A stretch of 64,000 nt of DNA from the NCBI RefSeq assembly GCF_003663885.1, contig NZ_RCCE01000002.1, positions 496,001 through 560,000 of the forward strand, written 5' to 3'. Shown here piece by piece: positions 52,209 to 60,930 of this stretch; positions within the stretch are counted from its first letter, which is position 1; every line of letters starts with the position of its first letter. This DNA is from Litoreibacter meonggei. Its GTDB lineage: Bacteria; Pseudomonadota; Alphaproteobacteria; Rhodobacterales; Rhodobacteraceae. The notes below the pieces were generated by a model. The model worked only from the letters and a program-made list of their open reading frames with translations, was not told where the DNA came from and made no database searches. A program made the translations under genes and the position numbers.

Positions 52209-52232
52209 CAAGGTTGTTCTACGACAACCTTG
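52209..52232. promoter_or_regulatory. Perfect palindrome containing TTG-N8-CAA (FNR/Nnr-like)
   Basis: CAAGGTTGT and ACAACCTTG flank TCTACG in the gap between norE and the aldo/keto reductase. The centre reads TTG-N8-CAA, the spacing of CRP/FNR-family sites, including the NO-responsive Nnr type. It is 56 bases before the norE ATG and 49 before the divergent ATG. Confidence 0.5.
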
Positions 52233-52280
52233 AACGGATTGATCTTTATACATTGTATTTTCTCTGCCAGTCTCGCCTGC

Positions 52281-53216
52281 ATGATACACTTGACCACGGC
52301 CAACGGGGCCCCCGCTTCCAAGCATTGTTTTGGCACCATGCAGTTTGGTGGCAAGGCAGACATCGTCGCCAGCCAATCAATGTATGAGGATTGCCGCACC
52401 GCTGGCATCAACTTTTTCGACACGGCCTATGTCTATACGGGCGGACAGTCCGAGACGATGCTCGGACGTTTTATTCAGTCAGAACGCGATGACGTCCTCG
52501 TCGCCACTAAAATCGCCTATGACAAACCTCAGACCAAGGCGAACGTCTTGCAATCCTTCGAGGAAAGCCGCGCGCGGATGAAGGTCGACATGATTGATCT
52601 GCTGTATCTGCATCGGTTTGACCCCACCACACCCCTAGAAGAGAGCTTTGAAGCTCTGGCCGAATTGCGCGAAGATGGATTAATCCGCTACATCGGCATC
52701 TCCAATTTCGCAGCGTGGCAGGTGATGAAGGCTGCTCAGGTGGCGCGTGGGTTCGGCACGACGGTGGATGTGCTTCAACCGATGTACAACCTTGTGAAGC
52801 GTCAAGCTGAGGTTGAAATCCTTCCCGCCTGCGCGGATCAAGGGATCGCGGTGGTTCCTTACTCTCCACTGGGCGGCGGCTTGCTGACAGGAAAATACGC
52901 AACGGATAAAGCGGCGGGCCGTCTCATCGATAGCGCACAATACAACGCCCGTTATAACGTCACGTGGATGCACGAGGCCGCAGCAAAACTGCCTGCTATC
53001 GCACTGGAGCATCGCACGGATGCCGCAACGCTCGCCGTCGCATGGGTTGCCAAAAACCCCTTTGTTGCCGCTCCAATCATTTCCGCCCGATCGTCAGAGC
53101 AACTGGCGCCATCTTTGGCAGCATTGGATTTTGAGATGAGCGACTCATTGTACGATCAGCTAACTGCGTTGTCCCAGCCTCCGGCCCCAGCAACCGATCG
53201 ACTTGAAGAGGTATGA
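52281..53216 (+). CDS. Aldo/keto reductase
   Basis: A 311-residue NADPH-dependent reductase. The catalytic tetrad is D47 and Y52 (FFDTAYVYTGG), K77 (VATKIAY) and H111 (LYLHRFD). GLIRYIGISNFAAWQV and VPYSPLGGGLLTGKY are standard family blocks, and ISARSSEQLAPSLAAL is the cofactor loop. Residues 1-12 correspond to the normal N terminus when started at 52281. It overlaps the FAD oxidoreductase gene by four bases, so they may act on one substrate. Substrate unknown. Confidence 0.92.
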   Translation: MIHLTTANGAPASKHCFGTMQFGGKADIVASQSMYEDCRTAGINFFDTAYVYTGGQSETMLGRFIQSERDDVLVATKIAYDKPQTKANVLQSFEESRARMKVDMIDLLYLHRFDPTTPLEESFEALAELREDGLIRYIGISNFAAWQVMKAAQVARGFGTTVDVLQPMYNLVKRQAEVEILPACADQGIAVVPYSPLGGGLLTGKYATDKAAGRLIDSAQYNARYNVTWMHEAAAKLPAIALEHRTDAATLAVAWVAKNPFVAAPIISARSSEQLAPSLAALDFEMSDSLYDQLTALSQPPAPATDRLEEV

Positions 53217-54289
53217 TCGATTTTCTGGTAATAGGTGGCGGCATAGCCGGAGCTTCCGCCGCAGCGCGTCTGTCAGAGCTAGGTAGCGTCACACTTTTGG
53301 AGCGTGAGCACGCATTGGCCTATCATGCCTCCGGCAGGTCTGCTGCGATGTTTGAGGAGACTTATGGCAAGCCCTCCACCATTGCCCTGAACCGCGCCAG
53401 CAAAGAGTGGCATCTTGAGATCAACCGGTCCTGTGACCTTCCGCGTGGGCTTATGTTGCTTGGCCATGAGGACAACAAGATCGCCTTTGGAACTGACATA
53501 GTTTCAATGCAGCTGCGACGATTAACGATAGAGGAGGCGTTGGAAATTTTTCCAATTCTCGATCCTGATCGTGTCACTCAAGTGGGCTATCACGAAAGCG
53601 CATGGGACATAGACACGGACGCCGCGATACAGCGTTTTATCCGGCACATGCGCAGCAACGGTGGCACTGTAGTGACCCGCGCCGAGGTGTCAGCTATCGA
53701 GAGAACAAAGCGCGGATGGCGCGTGTCTGCCGGAGAAGACTACGAGGCGCGCCAGATCGTCAATGCGGCGGGCGCTTGGGCTGATCAGATTGCACATATG
53801 GCCAGCATCGCGCCATTGGGATTGCAGCCAATGCGCCGGTCAATCGCGCGGGTTGCGGCGCCCAGTGGATATGATGTCAGCCGGTGGCCCCTACTATTTG
53901 GACCCGGCGAAAACTGGTACGCGAAGCCTGATGCAGGTGCGCTGTTGATTTCGCCTGCAGATGAAGAGCCTGTGCTGCCAGTGGACGCTTGGGCAGTCGA
54001 CATGGTGCTTGCAGAAGGCATCGCCCGCTACGAGGAGCACGTCACCGCGCCGGTGCAACGGATGATCGCCAACTGGGCGGGCTTGCGCACTTTCGCACCG
54101 GACCGTTGCCTTGTGATCGGCGCGTCGGAGCAGGACGGGTTCTGGTGGTGCGCGGGGCAAGGGGGCTACGGCTTCCAGACCGCGCCCGCGGCGAGCCAGC
54201 TTCTGGCCGATCTGATAGGTGGTCGCACGTCGGAGCTGGACGCAGGCGCCATTGCGGCGCTTTCACCCGCGCGGTTTGGCAGCGATTGA
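53213..54289 (+). CDS. DadA-like FAD-dependent amino-acid/amine oxidoreductase
   Basis: A 358-residue flavoprotein of the DAO family. It starts IDFLVIGGGIAGASAAARLSELGSVTLLERE, a full FAD Rossmann motif, and contains YHASGRSAAMFEETYG and GFWWCAGQGGYGFQTAPAASQLLADLI, the C-terminal FAD/substrate block. It probably deaminates or oxidises an amine or D-amino acid. It is co-translated with the aldo/keto reductase just upstream. Confidence 0.9.
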   Translation: MIDFLVIGGGIAGASAAARLSELGSVTLLEREHALAYHASGRSAAMFEETYGKPSTIALNRASKEWHLEINRSCDLPRGLMLLGHEDNKIAFGTDIVSMQLRRLTIEEALEIFPILDPDRVTQVGYHESAWDIDTDAAIQRFIRHMRSNGGTVVTRAEVSAIERTKRGWRVSAGEDYEARQIVNAAGAWADQIAHMASIAPLGLQPMRRSIARVAAPSGYDVSRWPLLFGPGENWYAKPDAGALLISPADEEPVLPVDAWAVDMVLAEGIARYEEHVTAPVQRMIANWAGLRTFAPDRCLVIGASEQDGFWWCAGQGGYGFQTAPAASQLLADLIGGRTSELDAGAIAALSPARFGSD

Positions 54290-54321
54290 ATAGCGCCCGA
54301 ACGCCGCTTATGTGAAAGCGC

Positions 54322-54639
54322 ATGATGGCAACCGACCCTCGCAGACAAGACCGCGCAAGCCGCCGCTTCGAGCGGCAGTTTCGACTGTTCGAGCGCAAGG
54401 TTCCCGCCTTGCGTCGCCCGCTGAACGCCATTCGCGCCAAGGGGTGGTGGATCGTTCGGGTGCCGGTTGCGCTCGTGTTCATCATCGGCGGGTTTCTGGC
54501 GATTTTGCCGGTTTTCGGCATGTGGATGCTGCCGATCGGGTTGCTGCTTCTGGCCGTGGATATCACCGCTCTGCGCGGGCCGTTGGCGGATATGATTGTG
54601 CGCGCAAGGCGGCGGATCGAGCTTTGGCGAAGGCGCTAG
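54322..54639 (+). CDS. Small basic membrane protein
   Basis: A 105-residue protein: a highly basic head (DPRRQDRASRRFERQFRLFERKVPALRRP), two closely spaced hydrophobic segments (IVRVPVALVFIIGGFLAILPV and MWMLPIGLLLLAVDI), and a basic tail RARRRIELWRRR. The pattern ILPVFGMWMLPIGLLLLAVD is conserved in small Rhodobacterales proteins that databases have sometimes misnamed after tryptophan synthase. Function unknown. The 99-base gap after it is AT-rich and holds nothing I recognise. Confidence 0.7.
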   Translation: MMATDPRRQDRASRRFERQFRLFERKVPALRRPLNAIRAKGWWIVRVPVALVFIIGGFLAILPVFGMWMLPIGLLLLAVDITALRGPLADMIVRARRRIELWRRR

Positions 54640-54738
54640 GGCGGCATACCTTCCTGTTCAAAAACAGGCGTCACGCTTGACTCAAACGTCAATTCCGCGA
54701 AGGCTGACCTCATTAATTCAATAAATTGTGAGGTTAGG

Positions 54739-55497
54739 ATGAAAATCCCTTTAGTGCTTTTTGCGGCATCTATTGCTGTTTTTTCCGGATGCGAAAAATC
54801 TGCGACCATTAGTTTGAACTACGCCACCACCGGCATCGGGGTGCATAACGCGGCCAAATATGACGTTGGAAAAGTGTTCGTCTGGCAACCCGCCAACAAC
54901 CTTGTGCGCGATCTGGCGGATGTGGACGCGCGGGCGTCCGGCTACTCGGAAACGCCTGTTCAGGCGACGACCGACACCGCCCGCGAGGTGCGTGGTTTCG
55001 TGACCAGCAACAATTTTCAGGCCACCCCGGCGCAGCGGGCCAGCATGGAATTGAAGGCCAGCAACGCCACCAACATCGCCTATTCCAACTACAAGATCAG
55101 CACGTCAGACGACACGCGCGGGGCCATGGCGGCCTATATCAACGCCCGCCCCGAGGCCGTTGCGGCGGATTGGGCGCTTGACGAGGCCATCGCAAGCGGC
55201 GGCACCTATTACGTCACCGTATTCAAAACCATCGAGACGGAAACGGCGTCGCTCGAAGTCGGGCGGGAGCTGTCAGGCTCCGCCTCCGTCAATGTGCCTT
55301 CGGTCGAGGGGGATGTGAATATCTCGCTCTCCGACACCTCGGCAATCCAGTGCAACGGGCGGCAACGTTGCTTCTTCGACGTGCGCATCTACCAGCCCTA
55401 CAGGAACGGTTCCGGCAACTACGATTTCCGCCGGCCGCTCAGTAAAGGCGTCGACCGGCGGGCCTTTGTCGAGGATTTACGCGGCTCGATCCGCTAA
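54739..55497 (+). CDS. Predicted lipoprotein of unknown function
   Basis: A 252-residue protein with a lipobox (VFSGC, Cys17) after KIPLVLFAASIAVF. The mature region is Ser/Thr/Ala-rich with predicted beta strands (GGTYYVTVFKTIETETASLEVG) and two later cysteines in IQCNGRQRCFFDVRIYQPY, probably paired. The first ~100 bases and the upstream gap are less GC-rich than the neighbours, which may reflect signal-peptide codons only. No family is recognised. It converges on the dimethylglycine-dehydrogenase-like gene with three bases between stops. Confidence 0.72.
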   Translation: MKIPLVLFAASIAVFSGCEKSATISLNYATTGIGVHNAAKYDVGKVFVWQPANNLVRDLADVDARASGYSETPVQATTDTAREVRGFVTSNNFQATPAQRASMELKASNATNIAYSNYKISTSDDTRGAMAAYINARPEAVAADWALDEAIASGGTYYVTVFKTIETETASLEVGRELSGSASVNVPSVEGDVNISLSDTSAIQCNGRQRCFFDVRIYQPYRNGSGNYDFRRPLSKGVDRRAFVEDLRGSIR

Positions 55498-55500
55498 GCC

Positions 55501-57987
55501 CTACCCGTCCATGCGGATGGTTGCGTTTTTCGGATCGTAGGGGCTGTCTTCGACCACGGTGGCGTCCCAAAGCTCGCGCTGCATACGGACTTTCAGCTTG
55601 GTGCCAACCTCCGCCAGTTCCGGTTTGACGTAGCCCATGCCGATGCTTTTTCCGAACGCGACGGAGTAGCCGCCCGACGTCAGGCGGCCCACTTTGGTGT
55701 CGCCGGAATAGAGCGCCTCGCGGCCCCACGGGTCGGCGTCCTCCGGCCCGTCGATCAGCAGCGTCACGCATTTGGAGCGGATACCGATGGCCTCCATCGC
55801 GTCCTTGCCACGGAAGTCTTTTTCCAGATCGACGAAGCGCGGCAGATCGGCCTCCAACGGGGTCGCATCGCGGCCAAGTTCGGTGCCGAACGCGCGGTAC
55901 GATTTTTCCATGCGCAGCCAGTTTTGGGCGCGTGCACCGACCAGTTTCATGCCGTGCGGCTCACCTGCTTTTTCCAGCAGGTCGAACAGGTAGTTCTGCA
56001 TCTCGATGGGGTGGTGCAATTCCCAACCCAGCTCGCCTGTGTAGGCCACGCGGATGGCGTTGACGGGGCACATGCCCAGCTCGATCTGCTTGGCCGACAG
56101 CCACGGGAAGCGCTTGTTGGACAGCGCGGTAGCGGGGTCGGCGTCCTTGATGACGGCGTTCAGAACGTCGCGAGATTTGGGGCCTGCGATGGCAAAGACG
56201 CCCCATTGGGTGGTGACGTCCTGACATTCGATGCGGCCAAACTCCGGCTCTTTGTCCTCGATGGCCTTGCGCAGGTAGTCGGCGTCGTAGGCCGTCCATG
56301 CGCCTGCGGAGACCAGATAGAACTCGTCCTCAGCCAGCCGCACGATGGTGTATTCGGTACGCGTTGTGCCTGCATCGGTCAGCGCGTAGGTCAGGTTGAT
56401 GCGGCCCACGCGGGGCAGTTTGTTGGTGGTGAACCAGTCGAGGAAGGCCGCAGCGCCTGCCCCTTTGACGATGTGCTTGGTGAAGGCGGTGGCATCCACA
56501 AGGCCCACGCCTTCACGGATGGCTTTGGCTTCTTCGACCGCGTATTTCCACCAGCCGCCACGGCGGAAGCTGCGGGCGTCGTGGTCGTTGAATCCTTCGG
56601 GGGCGTAGTAGTTGGGGCGTTCCCACCCGTTGACCCAGCCAAATTGCGCGCCGCGAGCGGCTTGGCGATCATAGGCTGGCGAGGTGCGGAGCGGGCGGGC
56701 CGCGGGGCGTTCCTCGTCCGGGTGATGCAGGATGTAGACGTGGTCGTAGCATTCCTCGTTCTTGCGGGCGGCGAACTCTGTCGTCATCCACGAGCCGTAG
56801 CGTTTGGGGTCGAGAGAGGCCATGTCAATCTCCGCCTCGCCCTCGACCATCATTTGGGCAAGGTAGTAGCCGGTGCCACCAGCGGCGGTGATGCCGAACG
56901 AAAAACCCTCAGCCAGCCACATGTTGCGCATGCCCGGCGCGGGGCCGACCAGCGGGTTGCCGTCAGGGGTGTAGCAGATCGGGCCGTTGAAATCGTCCTT
57001 CAGGCCGCATTCCTCGCAGGACGGAATGCGGTGGATCATTTCCATATATTGCTGCTCGATACGCTCCAGATCGAGCTGGAACAGGTCGGCGCGGAAACTG
57101 TCGGGGACGCCGTATTCAAAGCGGGCGGGGGCGTTCTTCTCGTAGACGCCCAATATCCAGCCGCCGCGTTCCTCGCGGACATAGCTTTGCGCGTCGGCGT
57201 CGCGGATGACGGGGTGTTCGGGGTTGGTCTTGCGCCATTCGACCAGCGCGGGATCCTGCTCCATCACGATGAACTGGTGTTCGACCGGGATGGCGGGAAT
57301 TTTAATTTTGAGCAACTCGGCGGTGCGCTGCGCGTGGTTGCCCGTGGCGGTGACGACGTGCTCGGCGGTGATGACGGTCTGCTCGTCCGAGGCGACCAGA
57401 TTGCCGCCCTTTTCCACCATCTTGGTGACAGTCACGCGCCATTCGGAGCCGGTCCACTCATAGCCATCGACCTGCCACTTGCGCTCGATCGTGACGCCGT
57501 GCTGGCGGGCGCCCTTGGCCATCGCCATGGTGACGTCGGCGGGGTTAATGTAGCCGTCAGTGTTGTGATAAATCGCGCCCTTCAGGTCGTCGGTCCGGAT
57601 CAGCGGCCAGCGGGCTTTGATCTCGGACGGGGTTAGCCATTCATGTGGCACACCGACTGTTTCGGCGGTGGAAGAATAGAGCGCGTATTCGTCCATACGG
57701 TCCTGCGTGCGGGCCATGCGCAGGTTGCCGCAGACCGAGAAGCCGGCGTTCAGGCCGGTTTCCGCCTCAAGCTGCTTGTAGAACTTGATCGAGTAGTCGT
57801 GGATATGGGTCGTGGCGAACGACATGTTGAAATAGGGCAAAAGCCCCGCCGCGTGCCATGTGGAGCCTGACGTCAGCTCGTCGCGCTCCAGCAGCATGGT
57901 GTCCCAACCGGCCTTGCCCAGATGGTAGGCGATCGAGGTTCCGACGGCACCGCCGCCGACCACCAGTGCTTTGACATGCGTTTTCAT
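55501..57987 (-). CDS. Dimethylglycine/sarcosine dehydrogenase-like protein (DAO-GcvT)
   Basis: An 828-residue two-part enzyme. The N-terminal FAD domain starts VKALVVGGGAVGTSIAYHLGKAGWDTMLLERDELTSGSTWHAAGLLP (GGGAVG 11-16). The C-terminal half (~430-828) is a GcvT-like folate domain: NYYAPEGFNDHDARSFRRGGWWKYAVEEAKAIREGVGLVDATAF, then AYTGELGWELHHPIEMQNYLFDLL. Such enzymes demethylate dimethylglycine or sarcosine and pass the one-carbon unit to tetrahydrofolate; DMSP demethylase is a relative of the GcvT half only. The substrate cannot be fixed from sequence. Upstream, the 177-base gap to the next gene holds no other gene. Confidence 0.92.
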   Translation of the reverse strand: MKTHVKALVVGGGAVGTSIAYHLGKAGWDTMLLERDELTSGSTWHAAGLLPYFNMSFATTHIHDYSIKFYKQLEAETGLNAGFSVCGNLRMARTQDRMDEYALYSSTAETVGVPHEWLTPSEIKARWPLIRTDDLKGAIYHNTDGYINPADVTMAMAKGARQHGVTIERKWQVDGYEWTGSEWRVTVTKMVEKGGNLVASDEQTVITAEHVVTATGNHAQRTAELLKIKIPAIPVEHQFIVMEQDPALVEWRKTNPEHPVIRDADAQSYVREERGGWILGVYEKNAPARFEYGVPDSFRADLFQLDLERIEQQYMEMIHRIPSCEECGLKDDFNGPICYTPDGNPLVGPAPGMRNMWLAEGFSFGITAAGGTGYYLAQMMVEGEAEIDMASLDPKRYGSWMTTEFAARKNEECYDHVYILHHPDEERPAARPLRTSPAYDRQAARGAQFGWVNGWERPNYYAPEGFNDHDARSFRRGGWWKYAVEEAKAIREGVGLVDATAFTKHIVKGAGAAAFLDWFTTNKLPRVGRINLTYALTDAGTTRTEYTIVRLAEDEFYLVSAGAWTAYDADYLRKAIEDKEPEFGRIECQDVTTQWGVFAIAGPKSRDVLNAVIKDADPATALSNKRFPWLSAKQIELGMCPVNAIRVAYTGELGWELHHPIEMQNYLFDLLEKAGEPHGMKLVGARAQNWLRMEKSYRAFGTELGRDATPLEADLPRFVDLEKDFRGKDAMEAIGIRSKCVTLLIDGPEDADPWGREALYSGDTKVGRLTSGGYSVAFGKSIGMGYVKPELAEVGTKLKVRMQRELWDATVVEDSPYDPKNATIRMDG

Positions 57988-58164
57988 TTGTACCGACTCC
58001 CCTTGGGCTTACTTGGCTTCTGTCTAGCAAGGCGTGCGGCAATCCCCGAGCGCCTTTCGACCCAAAATCTACCGTTTCCGACAAGCAAGCGCTCAGCCAG
58101 TTGCACCGGGTTCGCTGCGTGGCTAGTCTTTGCAGATCAGAATTCTTTCAAATGGATTTACACC

Positions 58165-58956
58165 ATGCTTCGTTCCGCCGTTCTTATTGCCGCTATTACG
58201 CTGGCGTCCCCTTCTTTCGCCGCGCAGTGCGGCAACAACGCCAACGGGTTCAACGCCTGGAAAGCGTCCTTCGCGGGTGAAGCTGCGCAAGCCGGCGTCG
58301 GCAAGCGCGGCTTGGCCGCATTGGCAGGCACGAGCTACGCCAAGCGGACTATCGCCGCCGATCGAAACCAGAAGAGCTTCAAATACTCATTGGACAAATT
58401 TCTGAAAGTTCGCGGCGCTGACACGATTGTGGCGCAAGGCCGCAAGCGCAAAGCCAAGGATGCCGGTTTCTACGGATCACTGGAAAAGAAATATGGCGTG
58501 CCAGCCGGTGTCATCATCGCAATTCACGGCATGGAAACCGGCTTTGGACGGTTTATGGGCGATAGCAATGTGGTCTCCTCCATCGCGACCTTGGCCTATG
58601 ATTGCCGCCGCTCCGAGTTTTTTACCGGCCATACGCTGGCGGCACTGAAGCTGGTAGATCGCGGCATCATCTCACCCAACTCAATCGGCGCTAAACACGG
58701 CGAATTGGGCCACACGCAATTCCTGCCGGGCAACGTGTTGAAATACGGCCAAGATGGTAATGGCGACGGCCGCATTGATCTCAACAACATGGCGGACGCT
58801 TTGGCGTCGACGGCAAATTTTCTGAAGGGCAAGGGCTGGAAGCGCGGCGCAGGCTACCAAGAAGGGCAGACGAACTTTGCGGTGATCAAGCAATGGAATG
58901 CAGCTGGGGTTTACCAGAAGGCGATTGCTATCATGGCGGGTAAGATCGACCGGTAA
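58165..58956 (+). CDS. MltB-like lytic murein transglycosylase
   Basis: A 263-residue exported enzyme cleaving peptidoglycan to 1,6-anhydromuropeptides. Residues 1-20 are a Sec signal (LRSAVLIAAITLASPSFAA). The catalytic glutamate is E124 in IHGMETGFGRFMGD, and ELGHTQFLPGNVLKYGQDGNGDGRIDLNNMADAL is the conserved MltB-type block with an EF-hand-like DGNGDGRID loop. It is shorter than E. coli MltB and lacks a lipobox and a C-terminal peptidoglycan-binding domain. A terminator follows. Confidence 0.9.
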   Translation: MLRSAVLIAAITLASPSFAAQCGNNANGFNAWKASFAGEAAQAGVGKRGLAALAGTSYAKRTIAADRNQKSFKYSLDKFLKVRGADTIVAQGRKRKAKDAGFYGSLEKKYGVPAGVIIAIHGMETGFGRFMGDSNVVSSIATLAYDCRRSEFFTGHTLAALKLVDRGIISPNSIGAKHGELGHTQFLPGNVLKYGQDGNGDGRIDLNNMADALASTANFLKGKGWKRGAGYQEGQTNFAVIKQWNAAGVYQKAIAIMAGKIDR

Positions 58957-58985
58957 GTATCGTGCAGTCTTGAAGTCACAAAATG

Positions 58986-59015
58986 GCCCCGCCGTAACAG
59001 GCGGGGCTTTCTTTT
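58986..59015 (+). terminator. Rho-independent terminator after the transglycosylase
   Basis: GCCCCGCC and GGCGGGGC arms around GTAACA, followed by TTTCTTTTG, 30 bases after the stop. It also lies just beyond the stop of the convergent PNPOx gene and may serve both. Confidence 0.9.
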
Positions 59016-59016
59016 G

Positions 59017-59526
59017 TTAGGCAGCAGACGCGAAGTTGATCACCTTGTGGGTGCCCGTCTGGGCGGTTCCGTCGGTCATGTTGGCGCGGAGCACCTCTAT
59101 GCCGAACGCGAACGGGTTGCCTGAGGACGACCAGATCGCCGCTTCGTGCAGGGGCATGTGCAGCAGGCACACATCCCGGTCCTCGCGACCGCCCTCAAAG
59201 TAGGCGGCGGCGACGGCAGACCAGATTTCGTCCAGCTTGGCCTCGTCCTGACTTTGGCGGATCGGGCCGGACAGGCAGGCGTAGTAATCCTGCGATGTGC
59301 TTTGGACGCAAAAATGCGCCGTGTTGCCCTGTCCTATGCCACGAACCAAGTCGGTGTCGCGGGAGGTGATGAACCACAACTCGCCGGTATCTCGGTCAAA
59401 ATAGTGGGTCATCGGCTGCATGTGTTGCCCGGAGCCTTCGACCCCCAACATGCCCGCACGGACATCGTCGAGTTGGTCGAAAAGTTGACCCCGCGCGTCT
59501 GTTTCAGTTCGGTCAGTGTCAGCCAT
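59017..59526 (-). CDS. Pyridoxamine 5'-phosphate oxidase family general stress protein
   Basis: A 169-residue FMN-split-barrel protein: LFDQLDDVRAGMLGVEGSGQHMQPMTHYFDRDTGELWFITSRDTDLVRGIG, then FCVQSTSQDYYACLSGPI. This is the YdaG-like general stress group, which binds flavin, rather than true PdxH. It lies two bases after csbD, so both follow the same stress-type promoter. The enzymatic activity is unknown. Confidence 0.85.
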   Translation of the reverse strand: MADTDRTETDARGQLFDQLDDVRAGMLGVEGSGQHMQPMTHYFDRDTGELWFITSRDTDLVRGIGQGNTAHFCVQSTSQDYYACLSGPIRQSQDEAKLDEIWSAVAAAYFEGGREDRDVCLLHMPLHEAAIWSSSGNPFAFGIEVLRANMTDGTAQTGTHKVINFASAA

Positions 59527-59528
59527 GG

Positions 59529-59723
59529 TTAGCTCGCCATGAAGCTGTCGACTTCTTCGCGCGCTTCTTCTTTGGTCTTGCCATATTTTTGCTGGATCAG
59601 GCCCTCGATTTTTTCGCGATTGCCTTCAGCCTGGTCAAGCTCGTCATTGGTCAGCTCGCCCCATTTAGCTTGGGCTTTGCCCTTCCATTCTTTCCAGTTG
59701 CCTTCGATTTGGTCCCAGTTCAT
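59529..59723 (-). CDS. CsbD family stress response protein
   Basis: A 64-residue hydrophilic helical protein, MNWDQIEGNWKEWKGKAQAK at the start, then WGELTNDELDQAEGNREKIEGLIQQKYGKTKEEAREEVDSF. This matches the CsbD family found in general stress regulons. AAAGGAA precedes the ATG. An EcfG-like promoter lies 38 bases upstream. The molecular role is unknown. Confidence 0.92.
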   Translation of the reverse strand: MNWDQIEGNWKEWKGKAQAKWGELTNDELDQAEGNREKIEGLIQQKYGKTKEEAREEVDSFMAS

Positions 59724-59760
59724 CTCGTATTCCTTTCATTCGGTTACGGTATGACTAAAC

Positions 59761-59785
59761 AACGGATGACGCAGACGAATGTTCC
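59761..59785 (-). promoter_or_regulatory. EcfG-type general stress promoter (GGAAC-N16-CGTT)
   Basis: On the minus strand GGAAC (59785-59781) and CGTT (59764-59761) are separated by exactly 16 bases. This is the published consensus of the alphaproteobacterial general-stress sigma factor EcfG. The site points into csbD and the PNPOx gene, both typical stress genes. Confidence 0.7.
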
Positions 59786-59828
59786 GCCACGAGACCTAAT
59801 AATTTTGTGTTAGTGGCTTCGGCGACGC

Positions 59829-60815
59829 CTACAGCATCCCCGGCACGACCTGATCCGGTGGTCGATGACCGTCTGCGAACGTCTTGATATTCAACAAAAC
59901 CTTCTCACCCATCTCCGACCGCCCCTCGCGGGTGGCGGATCCCATATGGGGAAGCAGCACCACATTGTTGAGCTCGCGCAGGCGCGGGTTGATCTGAATA
60001 CCGTGTTCGAACACGTCCAATCCTGCCCCCGCCAATTCTCCGGCACGCAACATGCGGGTCAGAGCATTCTCGTCGATCACCTCGCCACGTGACGTGTTCA
60101 CGATCACAGCGTCGGGCTTCATCAATTTCAGGCGTCGGGCATTCATCAAGTGATAGGTCGATGGCGTATGCGGGCAGTTGATAGAAACCACGTCCATACG
60201 GGCAATCATCTGGTCAAGGCTTTCCCAATAGGTGGCCTCCAACTCGTCAGAGATGCCTTCGTGAACCTTTTTGCGATTGTGATAGTGCACCTGCATACCA
60301 AAAGCCCGCGCCCGACGCGCGACGGCTTGTCCAATGCGCCCCATGCCAAGAATGCCAAGGCGGCGGCCAGAAATGCGCCCTCCCATCAGGGCAGTGGGGG
60401 ACCAGCCTTGCCAATCGCCGGATTGCATAACGGCAAGCCCTTCTGGAATGCGGCGTGTGACGGCAAGAATTAGCGCCATCGTCATATCGGCGGTGTCTTC
60501 GGCGGCCGCCCCGGGCGTGTTTGACACCAATATGCCCCGCTGTCGTGCAGTATGGACGTCGATATGATCAACCCCTGCGCCATAATTGGCGATCAGTTTC
60601 AGCTTCTCGCCCGCCTGCCCCAATAGCCCTGCATCGATCCGGTCCGTCAGCGTTGGCACCAGCACATCTGCGGTTTTGACAGCGTCAACCAACTCCTCGC
60701 GTGTCATCGGAATATCGTCAGATCGGAGTGAGGCGTCGAACAATTCGCTGATTCTGGTTTCAACATGTTCGGGCAACCGTCGCGTCACGACAACACTCAG
60801 CTTCTGGTTTGGCAT
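59829..60815 (-). CDS. D-isomer-specific 2-hydroxyacid dehydrogenase
   Basis: A 328-residue NAD(P)-dependent enzyme, closest in pattern to glyoxylate/hydroxypyruvate reductases. NYGAGVDHIDVHTARQRGILVSNTPG and the Rossmann motif RLGILGMGRIGQAVARRARAFGM are clear. The catalytic arginine is in NTSRGEVIDENAL, the acid in GAGLDVFEHG, and the histidine in VVLLPHMGSAT. AAGGA precedes the ATG. It could serve serine-cycle or glycolate-type metabolism. It is divergent from the SH3-domain gene. Confidence 0.92.
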   Translation of the reverse strand: MPNQKLSVVVTRRLPEHVETRISELFDASLRSDDIPMTREELVDAVKTADVLVPTLTDRIDAGLLGQAGEKLKLIANYGAGVDHIDVHTARQRGILVSNTPGAAAEDTADMTMALILAVTRRIPEGLAVMQSGDWQGWSPTALMGGRISGRRLGILGMGRIGQAVARRARAFGMQVHYHNRKKVHEGISDELEATYWESLDQMIARMDVVSINCPHTPSTYHLMNARRLKLMKPDAVIVNTSRGEVIDENALTRMLRAGELAGAGLDVFEHGIQINPRLRELNNVVLLPHMGSATREGRSEMGEKVLLNIKTFADGHRPPDQVVPGML

Positions 60816-60930
60816 TGGCGCTCATCCTTGAGTGGAAATTCTTCGTCTATAGTGACAAGATCATGGTCAAAGGGGCAAGACAAGAAATGCTCCAAATAGA
60901 ACAAGTGCAGCAGTGCAATCAGGACGGTCA

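Noticed and set aside
55924-57636. 570-codon open frame antisense to the dimethylglycine-dehydrogenase-like gene
   Set aside because: Shadow frame with no domain and no start signal.
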